Source of the DNA: JBEKHT01 sp049511715
Lineage (GTDB): Bacteria; Chloroflexota; Anaerolineae; Anaerolineales; RBG-16-64-43
Length of the DNA: 64,000 nucleotides
Direction of reading: 5' to 3'
Assembly (NCBI GenBank): GCA_049511715.1
Contig: JBEKXU010000001.1
Span: forward strand, 123,922-187,921
A program made the position numbers and the translations under genes. Below the pieces are notes generated by a model. It ran no database searches, was not told the origin of the DNA, and saw only the letters and a list, made by a program, of their open reading frames with translations. Within the stretch, counting starts at the first letter, position 1. Every line of letters begins with the position of its first letter. This document shows, piece by piece, positions 54,322 to 62,107 of this stretch.

Positions 54322-55338
54322 ATGCCTTACCTCATGACGGTCCGCGGCCCGGTGAGCCCGATGGAGGTGGGAATTACAGCCTGCCATGAGCATCTCATCG
54401 CCGATTCGACATCGGATCGATCCGACCCGGACACCCGGCTGGACGAGCCGGAAACCGTCCTGGAGGACCTGCGGTCCTTCAAGCAAGCCGGCGGAGACGC
54501 CATCGTCGAAGTCACCACCATCGACATGGGCCGGAACGTGGAACGCCTGAAAGAGCTCTCCGAGGCCAGCGGCGTGCGAATCATCGCTTCGACCGGGTTC
54601 TACAAGGGGAACTACTCGCCTGGCGGCAAGGCCGGGGTTCGGTCCTGGGATTTCCTTCCCCAGCGGCTTCGGAAGGCCAGTGTCCCCGAGCTTTCCCAGG
54701 TATTCATCCGCGAAGTCCGCGAGGGCGTGGCCGGAACCGGCATTTGGCCTGGGGTGATTGGCGAGATCGGGACCAGTTACAACGAGATTCTGGAAGAGGA
54801 AGAAAGAGTCTTTCGGGCGGCGGCCCGAGCCAACCACGAGACGGGGGTGCCGATCTCGACTCACGCGACGCTGGGAACGATGGGACGGCAGCAGATCCAG
54901 ATCCTCAAGGAAGAGGGAGCCGACCTGAGCCACGTCGTTCTCAGCCACATGGATCTGATCTCTGACACGGGATATCACCTCGAGCTCGCCCGGCAAGGCG
55001 CCTACCTGGGATTTGATACCGCCGGGAAGGAGCGCTACCAGGCGGACGCCACACGGGTTGAGCTGATCCGCCGGCTGGTCCAGGAAGGGTTTGAGGACCA
55101 GATCGTGATCAGCTGCGACATCGGCCGGCGCTCTCAGATGACCCGCCATGGGGGACGCGGGTACGGCTTCCTCCTCGATCGGTACGTGCCCCGGCTGAAG
55201 GCGGCGGGCATCGGTGATGTTGCGATCCGGAAATTCTTGATCGATAACCCCCGTCGGCTCTTTGCCTTTTCGGCCCCGCGGCCCGGCGAGGATCGCGGAG
55301 GGGAAGAGAAACCACTGCGGCCAGGTGCAACCCAATGA
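54322..55338 (+). CDS. php: Phosphotriesterase homology protein (Php/YhfV-like)
   Basis: A 338-residue TIM-barrel metallohydrolase of the phosphotriesterase family. The N-terminal ITACHEHLIAD holds His22 and His24. EVTTIDMGRNVERLKELSEA near residue 65, VIGEIGTSYNEI near 142 (where PTE has the carbamylated lysine; here the family variant Glu), ISTHATLGTM near 174, VLSHMDLISD near 202 and VISCDIGRRSQM near 258 with the last metal Asp are seen. Php proteins are not true phosphotriesterases, and their reaction is unknown; lactonase-like activity is one possibility. ATG 54322 follows yhfY by 10 bp and the gene overlaps yhfU by 4 bp. Confidence 0.85.
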   Translation: MPYLMTVRGPVSPMEVGITACHEHLIADSTSDRSDPDTRLDEPETVLEDLRSFKQAGGDAIVEVTTIDMGRNVERLKELSEASGVRIIASTGFYKGNYSPGGKAGVRSWDFLPQRLRKASVPELSQVFIREVREGVAGTGIWPGVIGEIGTSYNEILEEEERVFRAAARANHETGVPISTHATLGTMGRQQIQILKEEGADLSHVVLSHMDLISDTGYHLELARQGAYLGFDTAGKERYQADATRVELIRRLVQEGFEDQIVISCDIGRRSQMTRHGGRGYGFLLDRYVPRLKAAGIGDVAIRKFLIDNPRRLFAFSAPRPGEDRGGEEKPLRPGATQ

Positions 55339-55709
55339 TCCGAATTGACGTCAGCGGCCTTGCGTGCAAGGAGATCGAGGAAAAGATCAAGGAAGTGGGG
55401 GGAGACCAGGTGGAGGTGCGTATTGTCGCCGACATCGTCGGGGCCAGGGAGGTGGCTCAGGGCAGGGCGGACTATTTCTTTGGAGCTTGCGCCACCGGCG
55501 GGGGAGGGGCGCTCTCGATGGCGATTGCCATCCTAGGATACGGCCGCTGCTACGCGGTGAGCACCCCAGGAAAGCTGCCCAAGGAGGCGGACGTCCAGGA
55601 GGCATTGCGCAGAGGGAAGAAGGCGTTCGGGTTCACGTGCGATCATGTGGATACCGCCGTGGCCCTCATCATGAAGGCCATTCTCGCGCAGGATCTACAG
55701 GCGAGCTGA
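55335..55709 (+). CDS. yhfU: YhfU-like protein (DUF2620)
   Basis: A 124-residue small protein: MIRIDVSGLACKEIEEKIKE, then VVADIVGAREV-like VRIVADIVGAREVAQGRADY, FFGACATGGGGALSMAIAIL and GYGRCYAVSTPGKL. This Gly-rich pattern and the partnership with Php and YhfT match DUF2620/YhfU. The FGACxTGGGGALSMAIAxLG block resembles regulatory or binding subunits of transport systems such as PTS IIB or glycine-rich nucleotide sites, and YhfU may be a soluble partner of the membrane protein YhfT. Function is unknown. It overlaps the php stop by 4 bp. Confidence 0.85.
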   Translation: MIRIDVSGLACKEIEEKIKEVGGDQVEVRIVADIVGAREVAQGRADYFFGACATGGGGALSMAIAILGYGRCYAVSTPGKLPKEADVQEALRRGKKAFGFTCDHVDTAVALIMKAILAQDLQAS

Positions 55710-55781
55710 GGGGAGGCGTCCGATTGCAGGCACAAAGGCACGCGAGAGTGATTGTGGCGTCAGGAAAGTGAAGGGACCCTG

Positions 55782-57062
55782 TTGATTTGGACAAGGATCC
55801 TCCTGGTGGCGTTTGCGGGCGGGCTGGGGGCGGGGCTGGCCAATGCAGGAATTGTCTTCTTTCACGACGCCATCCGCTCAACCATGCCCGAGTTCGCGCA
55901 AGGGCGGATGCCGCACCGCGAATACGCCTCGCTGGCCCTGGGATCAAGTCTCGGACTGCTCATCGGTTTTGGCATTCCCTTCTCCCTGGTGTCTTCGGCG
56001 ATCCTGGCTCATGGTCTCTGGCTGGGAACCGACGCGCTGGGCACCTGGTTCCCCGGACCGCTCGGTCGGCTCCACGGATTCTCCTGGAAAAGGTACTTGG
56101 GCCTGGCGGGCTCAATCCTTTGCGGGGCGCTCTACGGGGGGCTATTGGTTGCGGCTCTTTTCGTTGTGAGCGAGATTGTGGCCCGCCTGCCGGTGAACTT
56201 CTTCGAGCATATGGGGAGCTTAGGCCAGCTCGCCGTCTTCACTCTCGCGGGGATCCCGGCGCTGACCATTGCCTATCAGTACGGCGTCCGGCACGGAGTA
56301 ATTGCTTTTGTGATCACCCTGGCGGCCCGACAGGTCGCCAGTGCGCTCGGCCGGGGAAGCCCGGATACCTGGGGGTTCCTCGTCGGGATGCTGGTGCTGG
56401 CCTTCTACGTCATCCGGGAAGCGCGGGTGGAAGCGCCGCCCGCCGAAACCTTTGCGATTTCCGAAGACCCGGTCCGGAGGATCCGCCGCAATCTCCCCTG
56501 GATCGCCGTAGTGGGCGCGACGTACGGGCTGGTTTCAAACCTGGGGGTGATCATGGAGGGTCCCCAGGCGCTGCTGGCTTTGGCCTCCGGGGACCGAATG
56601 GCCGCCGCGAGCTACACCCTCGCCCGCGCGCTTTCGCTCATGCCGATGCGCGCCATGTCCATGCTGGCCACGGGGGCATTCACCATGGAAAACCTCGGCC
56701 TTGCGCCGACGGCCGGGCTGCTTTCCCCGACCCCGCTGGTCGCGGCGATCGCCGGAGCGGTGGTCATGACCCTGGAAACGCTCAGCCTGGTGGGGGTGGC
56801 AAGACTTTTCCGGCGCTTCCCCTGCCTCTTGCAAGTCGCCAACAACATGCGGACGGCGATGACGCGACTGTTGGAGCTGGCCTGCCTGGTCGGCGGGCTG
56901 ATTGCGGCGAATGGCATGCTGCCCGGGTTCGGGCTTCTGGCCGTTGCCGGATTCTATTGTCTGAATGAAGCGGCAGGGACGCCCGTGATTCGCGTGGCCG
57001 TCGGTCCCATTGCGATCCTTCTGCTTGGGGTCGCGCTCAACCTAGCGAGCCTCTGGCATTAG
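55782..57062 (+). CDS. yhfT: YhfT-like membrane protein, probable transporter
   Basis: A 426-residue polytopic membrane protein with about ten hydrophobic segments. The N-terminal LLVAFAGGLGAGLANAGIVF is followed by FHDAIRSTMPEFAQGRMPHR, a conserved polar loop, and ALGSSLGLLIGFGIPFSLVS. Near residue 270 are GPQALLALASGDRMAAASYT and LARALSLMPMRAMSMLATGA, the signature region of YhfT. It is probably the permease for the operon's compound. The start is TTG 55782 behind AAGGGA; GTG 55752, ten codons upstream, is an alternative. It ends 2 bp before yhfS. The topology and transport role are predictions. Confidence 0.85.
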   Translation: MIWTRILLVAFAGGLGAGLANAGIVFFHDAIRSTMPEFAQGRMPHREYASLALGSSLGLLIGFGIPFSLVSSAILAHGLWLGTDALGTWFPGPLGRLHGFSWKRYLGLAGSILCGALYGGLLVAALFVVSEIVARLPVNFFEHMGSLGQLAVFTLAGIPALTIAYQYGVRHGVIAFVITLAARQVASALGRGSPDTWGFLVGMLVLAFYVIREARVEAPPAETFAISEDPVRRIRRNLPWIAVVGATYGLVSNLGVIMEGPQALLALASGDRMAAASYTLARALSLMPMRAMSMLATGAFTMENLGLAPTAGLLSPTPLVAAIAGAVVMTLETLSLVGVARLFRRFPCLLQVANNMRTAMTRLLELACLVGGLIAANGMLPGFGLLAVAGFYCLNEAAGTPVIRVAVGPIAILLLGVALNLASLWH

Positions 57063-57064
57063 CC

Positions 57065-58162
57065 ATGAAAACCTATCCTCTTGAGCAGCTTGATCTGGAA
57101 GGCGCAAAGAGACTTCAGTTCCGCCTGGTGGAAGTGATCGCGCGCCATTTCGACGGCGACTCGATTCTGCAGGCGGGGGACTACGGCCTGTGGCCGGACA
57201 CGGGGCGCCCCCATTTCACGGCGCGCGTCGAGGCCGTTCTCGCGGAGTTCTTCGAATCGGAAGATGCGTGCCTGGTCCGGGGGGCGGGTACCGGCGCCCT
57301 GCGCTCAGTCCTGATGGCGGCGCTGAAGCCTGGAGAACGGCTGGTCGTCCATCAGGCGCCGATGTATGCCACGACGTTGGTGACAGTCCAGGCGATGGGG
57401 CTGGAGCTGGTGCCCATCGATTTCAATAACCTGGCCGCGTTGAAGGCCTGGACGCCCGGCCGAGCTTCCTTTGCTTTGGTGCAGCATGCCCGCCAGAGGA
57501 TGGACGATTCGTACAACCTGGCTGAGGTTCTTCAGGAGCTGAAATCGAGGGATCCGTCTCTCTTCGTGATCGTGGACGACAACTACACCGCTCTGCGTGT
57601 TCCCCGAATCGGCGTTCAGCTGGGGTCCGCGGTATCCGCGTTTTCCCTGTTCAAGCTGCTCGGCCCGGAGGGCCTGGGGGTCGTCCTGGGGAGCCGGGAA
57701 TTCGTGGGCCGGCTTCACCAACAAAACTACTCTGGGGGGACCCAGGTTCAGGGGGTGGAGGCCATGGAAGCCATGCGGGCGCTGGCCCTTGCGCCGGTTG
57801 AGATGGCCCTTCAGGGAGAGGTCGTCGACCAGGTTGCCGCGCGGTTGAACTCGGGGGAAGTCCCGGGGGTGGTGCACGCCTACATCGCCAACGCCCAGTC
57901 GCGAGTCGTCCTGGTCGAGCTGGAGAACCCCTGGGCACAGAAGATCCTCCGCAAGAGTGTGTCGTACGGGGCCGCCGGCCACCCGGTGGGGGCCGAATCT
58001 CGCTACGAAGTCTCGCCGCTCTTCTACCGCGTGTCTGGTTCTTTCCGGGCAGAGAACCCAGCGCTGTTCGACAAGATGATTCGGATCAACCCGATGCGTG
58101 CGGGTTCCGACCTGATCATGGAGATCCTTGCACGATCCATCCAAGCTTGCCAGGAGTCCTGA
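57065..58162 (+). CDS. yhfS: YhfS-like PLP-dependent enzyme (fold type I)
   Basis: A 365-residue aminotransferase/cysteine-desulfurase-fold enzyme. The PLP lysine is Lys197 in SAFSLFKLLGPEGLG. ACLVRGAGTGALRSVLMAAL near residue 68 is the phosphate-binding region, IVDDNYTALRVP near 169 carries the aspartate that pairs with the pyridine nitrogen, and RYEVSPLFYRVSGSFRAENP near 315 is the conserved C-terminal substrate arginine region. E. coli YhfS is annotated only as a predicted aminotransferase. It could transaminate, eliminate or cleave an amino-acid-like intermediate. It sits between the transporter and the second PLP enzyme. Confidence 0.87.
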   Translation: MKTYPLEQLDLEGAKRLQFRLVEVIARHFDGDSILQAGDYGLWPDTGRPHFTARVEAVLAEFFESEDACLVRGAGTGALRSVLMAALKPGERLVVHQAPMYATTLVTVQAMGLELVPIDFNNLAALKAWTPGRASFALVQHARQRMDDSYNLAEVLQELKSRDPSLFVIVDDNYTALRVPRIGVQLGSAVSAFSLFKLLGPEGLGVVLGSREFVGRLHQQNYSGGTQVQGVEAMEAMRALALAPVEMALQGEVVDQVAARLNSGEVPGVVHAYIANAQSRVVLVELENPWAQKILRKSVSYGAAGHPVGAESRYEVSPLFYRVSGSFRAENPALFDKMIRINPMRAGSDLIMEILARSIQACQES

Positions 58163-58163
58163 A

Positions 58164-59354
58164 TTGTTCTTGGACACTCTGATCGCCCGTAATCCGCACC
58201 TGATCCATTCGGCGCTTTGCCTGCATCGCGAGGGAAGGATTCCGCCGAATACCTTCGTGATCGATATAGACACCGTGGCGGAGAACGCTGCGTTGCTCGG
58301 CCGTGCCGCCAAGGAGAGCGGGCTGCGTTTCTATTTCACGACCAAGCAGATCGGATTCAATCCTCTGATCGCGGCACGCGTGTCCCAGGCTGGAATCCCG
58401 AAAGCGATTGCCATCGATTTTCGCGAAGCGTCGGTGCTTTCCCAACATCACATTGCCATTGGGCATCTGGGCCACTTGGTGCAGCTCCCGGTGCAGAGCA
58501 TAGCCCCCGCTCTGGAAATGGAACCGGAGGTTATCACCGTCTTCGGCCTCGAAAAGGCCCGACAGATTTCCCAGGCGGCGTTTCGCGCCGGCAAGGAGGC
58601 CGGGCTCCTGCTGCGGGTTGTTTCTGAAGGAGACTTCTTTTACCCGGGTCAGGAGGGCGGCATTGGATTGGATACTCTGGCCGAAGAGGCCGCCGCGATC
58701 CGGCGGTTGCCGAATGTGCGCATTGCCGGTGTGACCTCATACCCCTGCCTTCAGTTCGACGAGGAGGACCATGCGTTAAAGCCGACGCAGAACTTCTCCA
58801 CCATTCTTCGCGCGGCGGAGGTCCTGCGGCGGAAAGTGGGCGTACGGGTCGAGCAAATCAACGCGCCCGGAAACACCTGCGTGGGCTCCGTTCCTATTCT
58901 TGCGCAGATGGGAGCCACGCATGGAGAACCGGGTCACGCCCTGACAGGGACCACCTATCTGCACACCAACATGCAGGAGCCGGAGGCGCCCGCCCTCATT
59001 TACATCAGCGAAGTCTCCCACGTGAATGGGGACAGGGCGTACTTCTTCGGAGGATTGACGCATCGGCGAGCCAAGATCCTGCACGGGTTGGTCGGCTCGG
59101 GGCCGGAGGACATGACCAAGACCTCGGTGCAGGCCCCCGAAGCGAGCGCCATTGATTACTACCTCTCCTTATCTTTGCCCGACCATCACCCGGTCCGGGT
59201 CGGAGACAGCGTCGTGCTTGCTCCGCGCGCACAAGTTTTCGTCAGCCGTTCCTATGTGGCCGTGGTCCAGGGGATTGCAAAGGGAGAGCCGGAGCTGCTG
59301 GGACTATACGATGCCGGAGGCCGGCCCGTGGAAAGCCCTGGGGAGCGGGTATGA
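58164..59354 (+). CDS. yhfX: YhfX-like PLP enzyme (alanine-racemase fold)
   Basis: A 396-residue fold-type-III PLP enzyme. After RIPPNTFVIDIDTVAENAAL the PLP lysine is Lys61 in RFYFTTKQIGFNP. TVFGLEKARQISQAAFRAGK near residue 143, GVTSYPCLQFDEED near 202, QINAPGNTCVGSVPILAQMG near 242 and THGEPGHALTGTTYLH near 262 follow, then a beta-rich C-terminal domain with VRVGDSVVLAPRAQVFVSRS. It is probably an amino-acid racemase or epimerase in which the usual substrate tyrosine is not obvious. TTG 58164 was chosen for its AGGAG site just after the yhfS stop; ATG 58128 would overlap yhfS. It overlaps yhfW by 4 bp. Confidence 0.87.
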   Translation: MFLDTLIARNPHLIHSALCLHREGRIPPNTFVIDIDTVAENAALLGRAAKESGLRFYFTTKQIGFNPLIAARVSQAGIPKAIAIDFREASVLSQHHIAIGHLGHLVQLPVQSIAPALEMEPEVITVFGLEKARQISQAAFRAGKEAGLLLRVVSEGDFFYPGQEGGIGLDTLAEEAAAIRRLPNVRIAGVTSYPCLQFDEEDHALKPTQNFSTILRAAEVLRRKVGVRVEQINAPGNTCVGSVPILAQMGATHGEPGHALTGTTYLHTNMQEPEAPALIYISEVSHVNGDRAYFFGGLTHRRAKILHGLVGSGPEDMTKTSVQAPEASAIDYYLSLSLPDHHPVRVGDSVVLAPRAQVFVSRSYVAVVQGIAKGEPELLGLYDAGGRPVESPGERV

Positions 59355-60559
59355 AGGCGGTCCTCGTCGTCATTGATGGACTGGGCATCGGGGAGATGCC
59401 AGACGTTGCCAGCGCGAGGCCTCAGGATCGAGGGGCCAACACGCTCGCGAGCATCGTCCGCAGGGCGGGCCCTCTCCCCCTGGGAACCCTGAGATTGTTG
59501 GGGCTGGGAGAGATTGCGCCGCTGGGCCCATCGGCAGCCCCTGCGTGCGGCGCACTGGCGAGCTACGGCCGCAGCCAGCTGGCCCATCCCGGCGCTGACA
59601 GCTATTTGGGCCATCAGGAGATTGTGGGCACCATACCGGAAGCGCCCGTAAGAACCCTGGTGAGTCAAGTGGCAGACCTGCTCGAGAAGGGGCTCGTTTC
59701 CTCGGGCCACACGGTCCGGCGGCCCCGGACCGGGAAGGGCCTTCTGATCGTCGATGAGGCGCTCGCGATTGGGGACAATCTCGAGGCAGATCCGGGGATG
59801 AACATCAACGTGACGGTGGCTACCGACCGCATCCGTTTTGAGGAAGCGTTGAAAGTGGGGCGGATGGTTCGCGAATGCGTGACGGTCAGCCGGGTGATCG
59901 TCTTTGGCGGCCCCGGGATCGGAGTCAAGGAAATCCTCCAGCATGTGCAGGAGCGGCCGAACGGCCAGATCGGTGTGGATAGCCCTTCACTGGGGGTCTA
60001 CAACGAGAACTTGCAGGTTACTCACATGGGCTATGGCGTTGATCCCGAGCGTCAGGCGCCCTCCCTTCTCGTACACCAAGGCGTTGAGGTGGTCCTCATC
60101 GGAAAGATGGCTGATCTCATCACCTGTCCCGGCGCGAAGAGGGATCCTGCCGTCCCGACTCCGCAGGTCATGCAGTCCGTCCTGGATTCCTGCCTCAGCG
60201 CCCAGGATGCTTTTATTGCGGCGACGGTCCAGGAGACCGACCTGGCGGCTCATGAAGGGGACGCCCTCAGGATGGCCCATGTTCTGGAGCAGGTCGATGA
60301 AGGCCTGAGGACGCTGCTTTCCGAAATCAGAACGGAGGATGTTCTGGTAATTTGCGCGGACCACGGGAACGACCCCGCGGTCAACGTGGGCCTTCACACG
60401 CGCGAGGAAACGCCGCTTCTGATCTATCAGAAGGGCCAGACCGGCAGGTCGCTCGGCGTGCGGAAGACCCTGGCCGATATCGGGGCCACGGTCACCCACT
60501 TGTTTGGTGCGCCCTCCACGCAGGACGGATCCATCATCGAGTTTCGGAGGAGCGAATGA
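59351..60559 (+). CDS. yhfW: YhfW-like phosphopentomutase-family protein
   Basis: A 402-residue member of the alkaline-phosphatase/phosphopentomutase superfamily. The N-terminal metal motif is VVIDGLGIGEMPD, then RPQDRGANTLASIVRR. ADSYLGHQEIVGTIPEAPVR near residue 79 covers the threonine/serine nucleophile region of phosphopentomutases (GHxE). TVQETDLAAHEGD near 295 and ICADHGNDPAVN near 336 provide metal residues, and TREETPLLIY near 353 is as in DeoB. YhfW is of unknown substrate and may move or remove phosphate on a phosphorylated intermediate. It overlaps yhfX and the methyltransferase gene by 4 bp each. Confidence 0.87.
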   Translation: MKAVLVVIDGLGIGEMPDVASARPQDRGANTLASIVRRAGPLPLGTLRLLGLGEIAPLGPSAAPACGALASYGRSQLAHPGADSYLGHQEIVGTIPEAPVRTLVSQVADLLEKGLVSSGHTVRRPRTGKGLLIVDEALAIGDNLEADPGMNINVTVATDRIRFEEALKVGRMVRECVTVSRVIVFGGPGIGVKEILQHVQERPNGQIGVDSPSLGVYNENLQVTHMGYGVDPERQAPSLLVHQGVEVVLIGKMADLITCPGAKRDPAVPTPQVMQSVLDSCLSAQDAFIAATVQETDLAAHEGDALRMAHVLEQVDEGLRTLLSEIRTEDVLVICADHGNDPAVNVGLHTREETPLLIYQKGQTGRSLGVRKTLADIGATVTHLFGAPSTQDGSIIEFRRSE

Positions 60560-61974
60560 AGTTCGAGATGCTTGCGCCAGAAGAATTGGAAAGAATCCAT
60601 GCGGCTTCCGCACACATCCTTGCGACGGGCGGGGTGCGCTTTCGAGGCAAGAAGGCACTGCGTATCCTCGCCGATGCGGGAGCCCGGGTCGATTTCGAGA
60701 AGGAGCGGGTCCGGATCCCCGAGAGCCTGCTGGAAAAGCTCTTGAGCCGCATGACCAATCATTTCCGCCTGTGGAAACGAGGGAGCGGCGAGCTCATCGA
60801 TTTGCAGGATGGCACGATCCGCGGCCATAACGTGGGCGGGTGCGTCCGAATCTTCGATTTCCAAGAGGGGCAAAGCCGCAATGCCAGCCAGGCGGATCTT
60901 GAACGGATGACGACATTACTTGATGGACTGGAGAACATTCACGTCGTCCGCCCGGTGGTCTATCCGCAGGAATTCCCCTCCAACATGTGGGACATCTATA
61001 CCGCCGGGACGATCCTGCGCTTTACGGACAAGCCGTATGGGATCACAGCCTACAGTCTGGAAAACCTGGCCTACATTCTTGAGCTGGCCGGTGTCATGGC
61101 CGGAGGGCTGGCGAATCTCATCGCCAGGCCGTTCATCTGGGGAAGCATCTGCCCGGATAGCCCCCTCTCCTATCCGGAAGCCACGTCCGACATCCTGGTC
61201 CGGTACGCGGAGGTCGGGTTGCCGGTGGCGATTGCGCCCTGTCCGATCGCCGGCGCCTCCAGTCCGGTGACGTTGGCCGGGACGCTGGTGCAGCTGAACG
61301 CCGAGTTCCTGGCAGGGGCCGCTCTGGTTCAGGTCATCCGCCCCGGGCTTCCAGTGAAGTACACGGGTCGGCCGATGCCGATGAACATGCGCACCGGGAC
61401 TGCTACCTTTGGTTCCATTGAGATGGGGATGATGTCCGCGGGTCTGGTCCAACTGTCCAAGCGTTACAACGTCTGCTCCGATTCCTATGGATTGGGGACG
61501 CGCTCGAAATGCCTGGACGAACAGGCAGCTTATGAAAAGGCGCTGAACGGGGTTCTGGTCGGGTTGGCTGGAGCGGACTTGGTTGCGGCTGCCGGTCTCC
61601 TGGAGGACGCGCTGACTTCCAGTGCCGAACAGCTGGTCATCGACAACGAGATCCTGGGAATGATCTTCCGGGCCGCCCGCGGGGTCGAGGTCACTGAGGA
61701 CCATCTGGCCGTTGAAACCATCCTGGGGATGGGGGCGGAAGACAGCTACCTGGACAATCCGCACACGCTCAGCCACATGCGCCAGGAGTATTCGCAGCTC
61801 AGGTTGGTTGGTCAGGCCGGGTCGGCGCCGAAAGCTCAGGGCGTCCTGGAGGCGGCCCGGGACCGGGCCGAGGCCATCCTGAAGTCCCCTCGGGCGATGA
61901 ATCTTCCCGAACCGGTTGTCCAGGAAATCCAGCACATCGTCGATCGCGCATCTCAGCATCTGGGCAAGGCGTAG
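60556..61974 (+). CDS. Trimethylamine methyltransferase (MttB) family protein, non-pyrrolysine
   Basis: A 472-residue TIM-barrel protein of COG5598. MKFEMLAPEELERIHAASAH, then ILATGGVRFRGKKALRILAD is the N-terminal signature. The centre has CPIAGASSPVTLAGTLVQLN near residue 232 and PVKYTGRPMPMNMRTGTATF near 270; the end has VEVTEDHLAVETILGMG, then YLDNPHTLSHMRQEY. There is no in-frame TAG, so it belongs to the non-pyrrolysine branch, whose characterised members demethylate quaternary amines such as glycine betaine, proline betaine or carnitine onto a corrinoid protein. No corrinoid protein is encoded nearby. The 4-bp overlap with yhfW places it firmly in the operon. Confidence 0.9.
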   Translation: MKFEMLAPEELERIHAASAHILATGGVRFRGKKALRILADAGARVDFEKERVRIPESLLEKLLSRMTNHFRLWKRGSGELIDLQDGTIRGHNVGGCVRIFDFQEGQSRNASQADLERMTTLLDGLENIHVVRPVVYPQEFPSNMWDIYTAGTILRFTDKPYGITAYSLENLAYILELAGVMAGGLANLIARPFIWGSICPDSPLSYPEATSDILVRYAEVGLPVAIAPCPIAGASSPVTLAGTLVQLNAEFLAGAALVQVIRPGLPVKYTGRPMPMNMRTGTATFGSIEMGMMSAGLVQLSKRYNVCSDSYGLGTRSKCLDEQAAYEKALNGVLVGLAGADLVAAAGLLEDALTSSAEQLVIDNEILGMIFRAARGVEVTEDHLAVETILGMGAEDSYLDNPHTLSHMRQEYSQLRLVGQAGSAPKAQGVLEAARDRAEAILKSPRAMNLPEPVVQEIQHIVDRASQHLGKA

Positions 61975-62107
61975 GGGCCGAACGTGGCGAAGGAGGGAAG
62001 GGCAGGGACATGCCGAGCGCGGCACAAGTGACTCTGGCCAGGTCAAGAGGTAGGAACACATGGATTGCTAGCCGTGAGAAACATGCGCACGCCAAGGAGA
62101 AAATATC

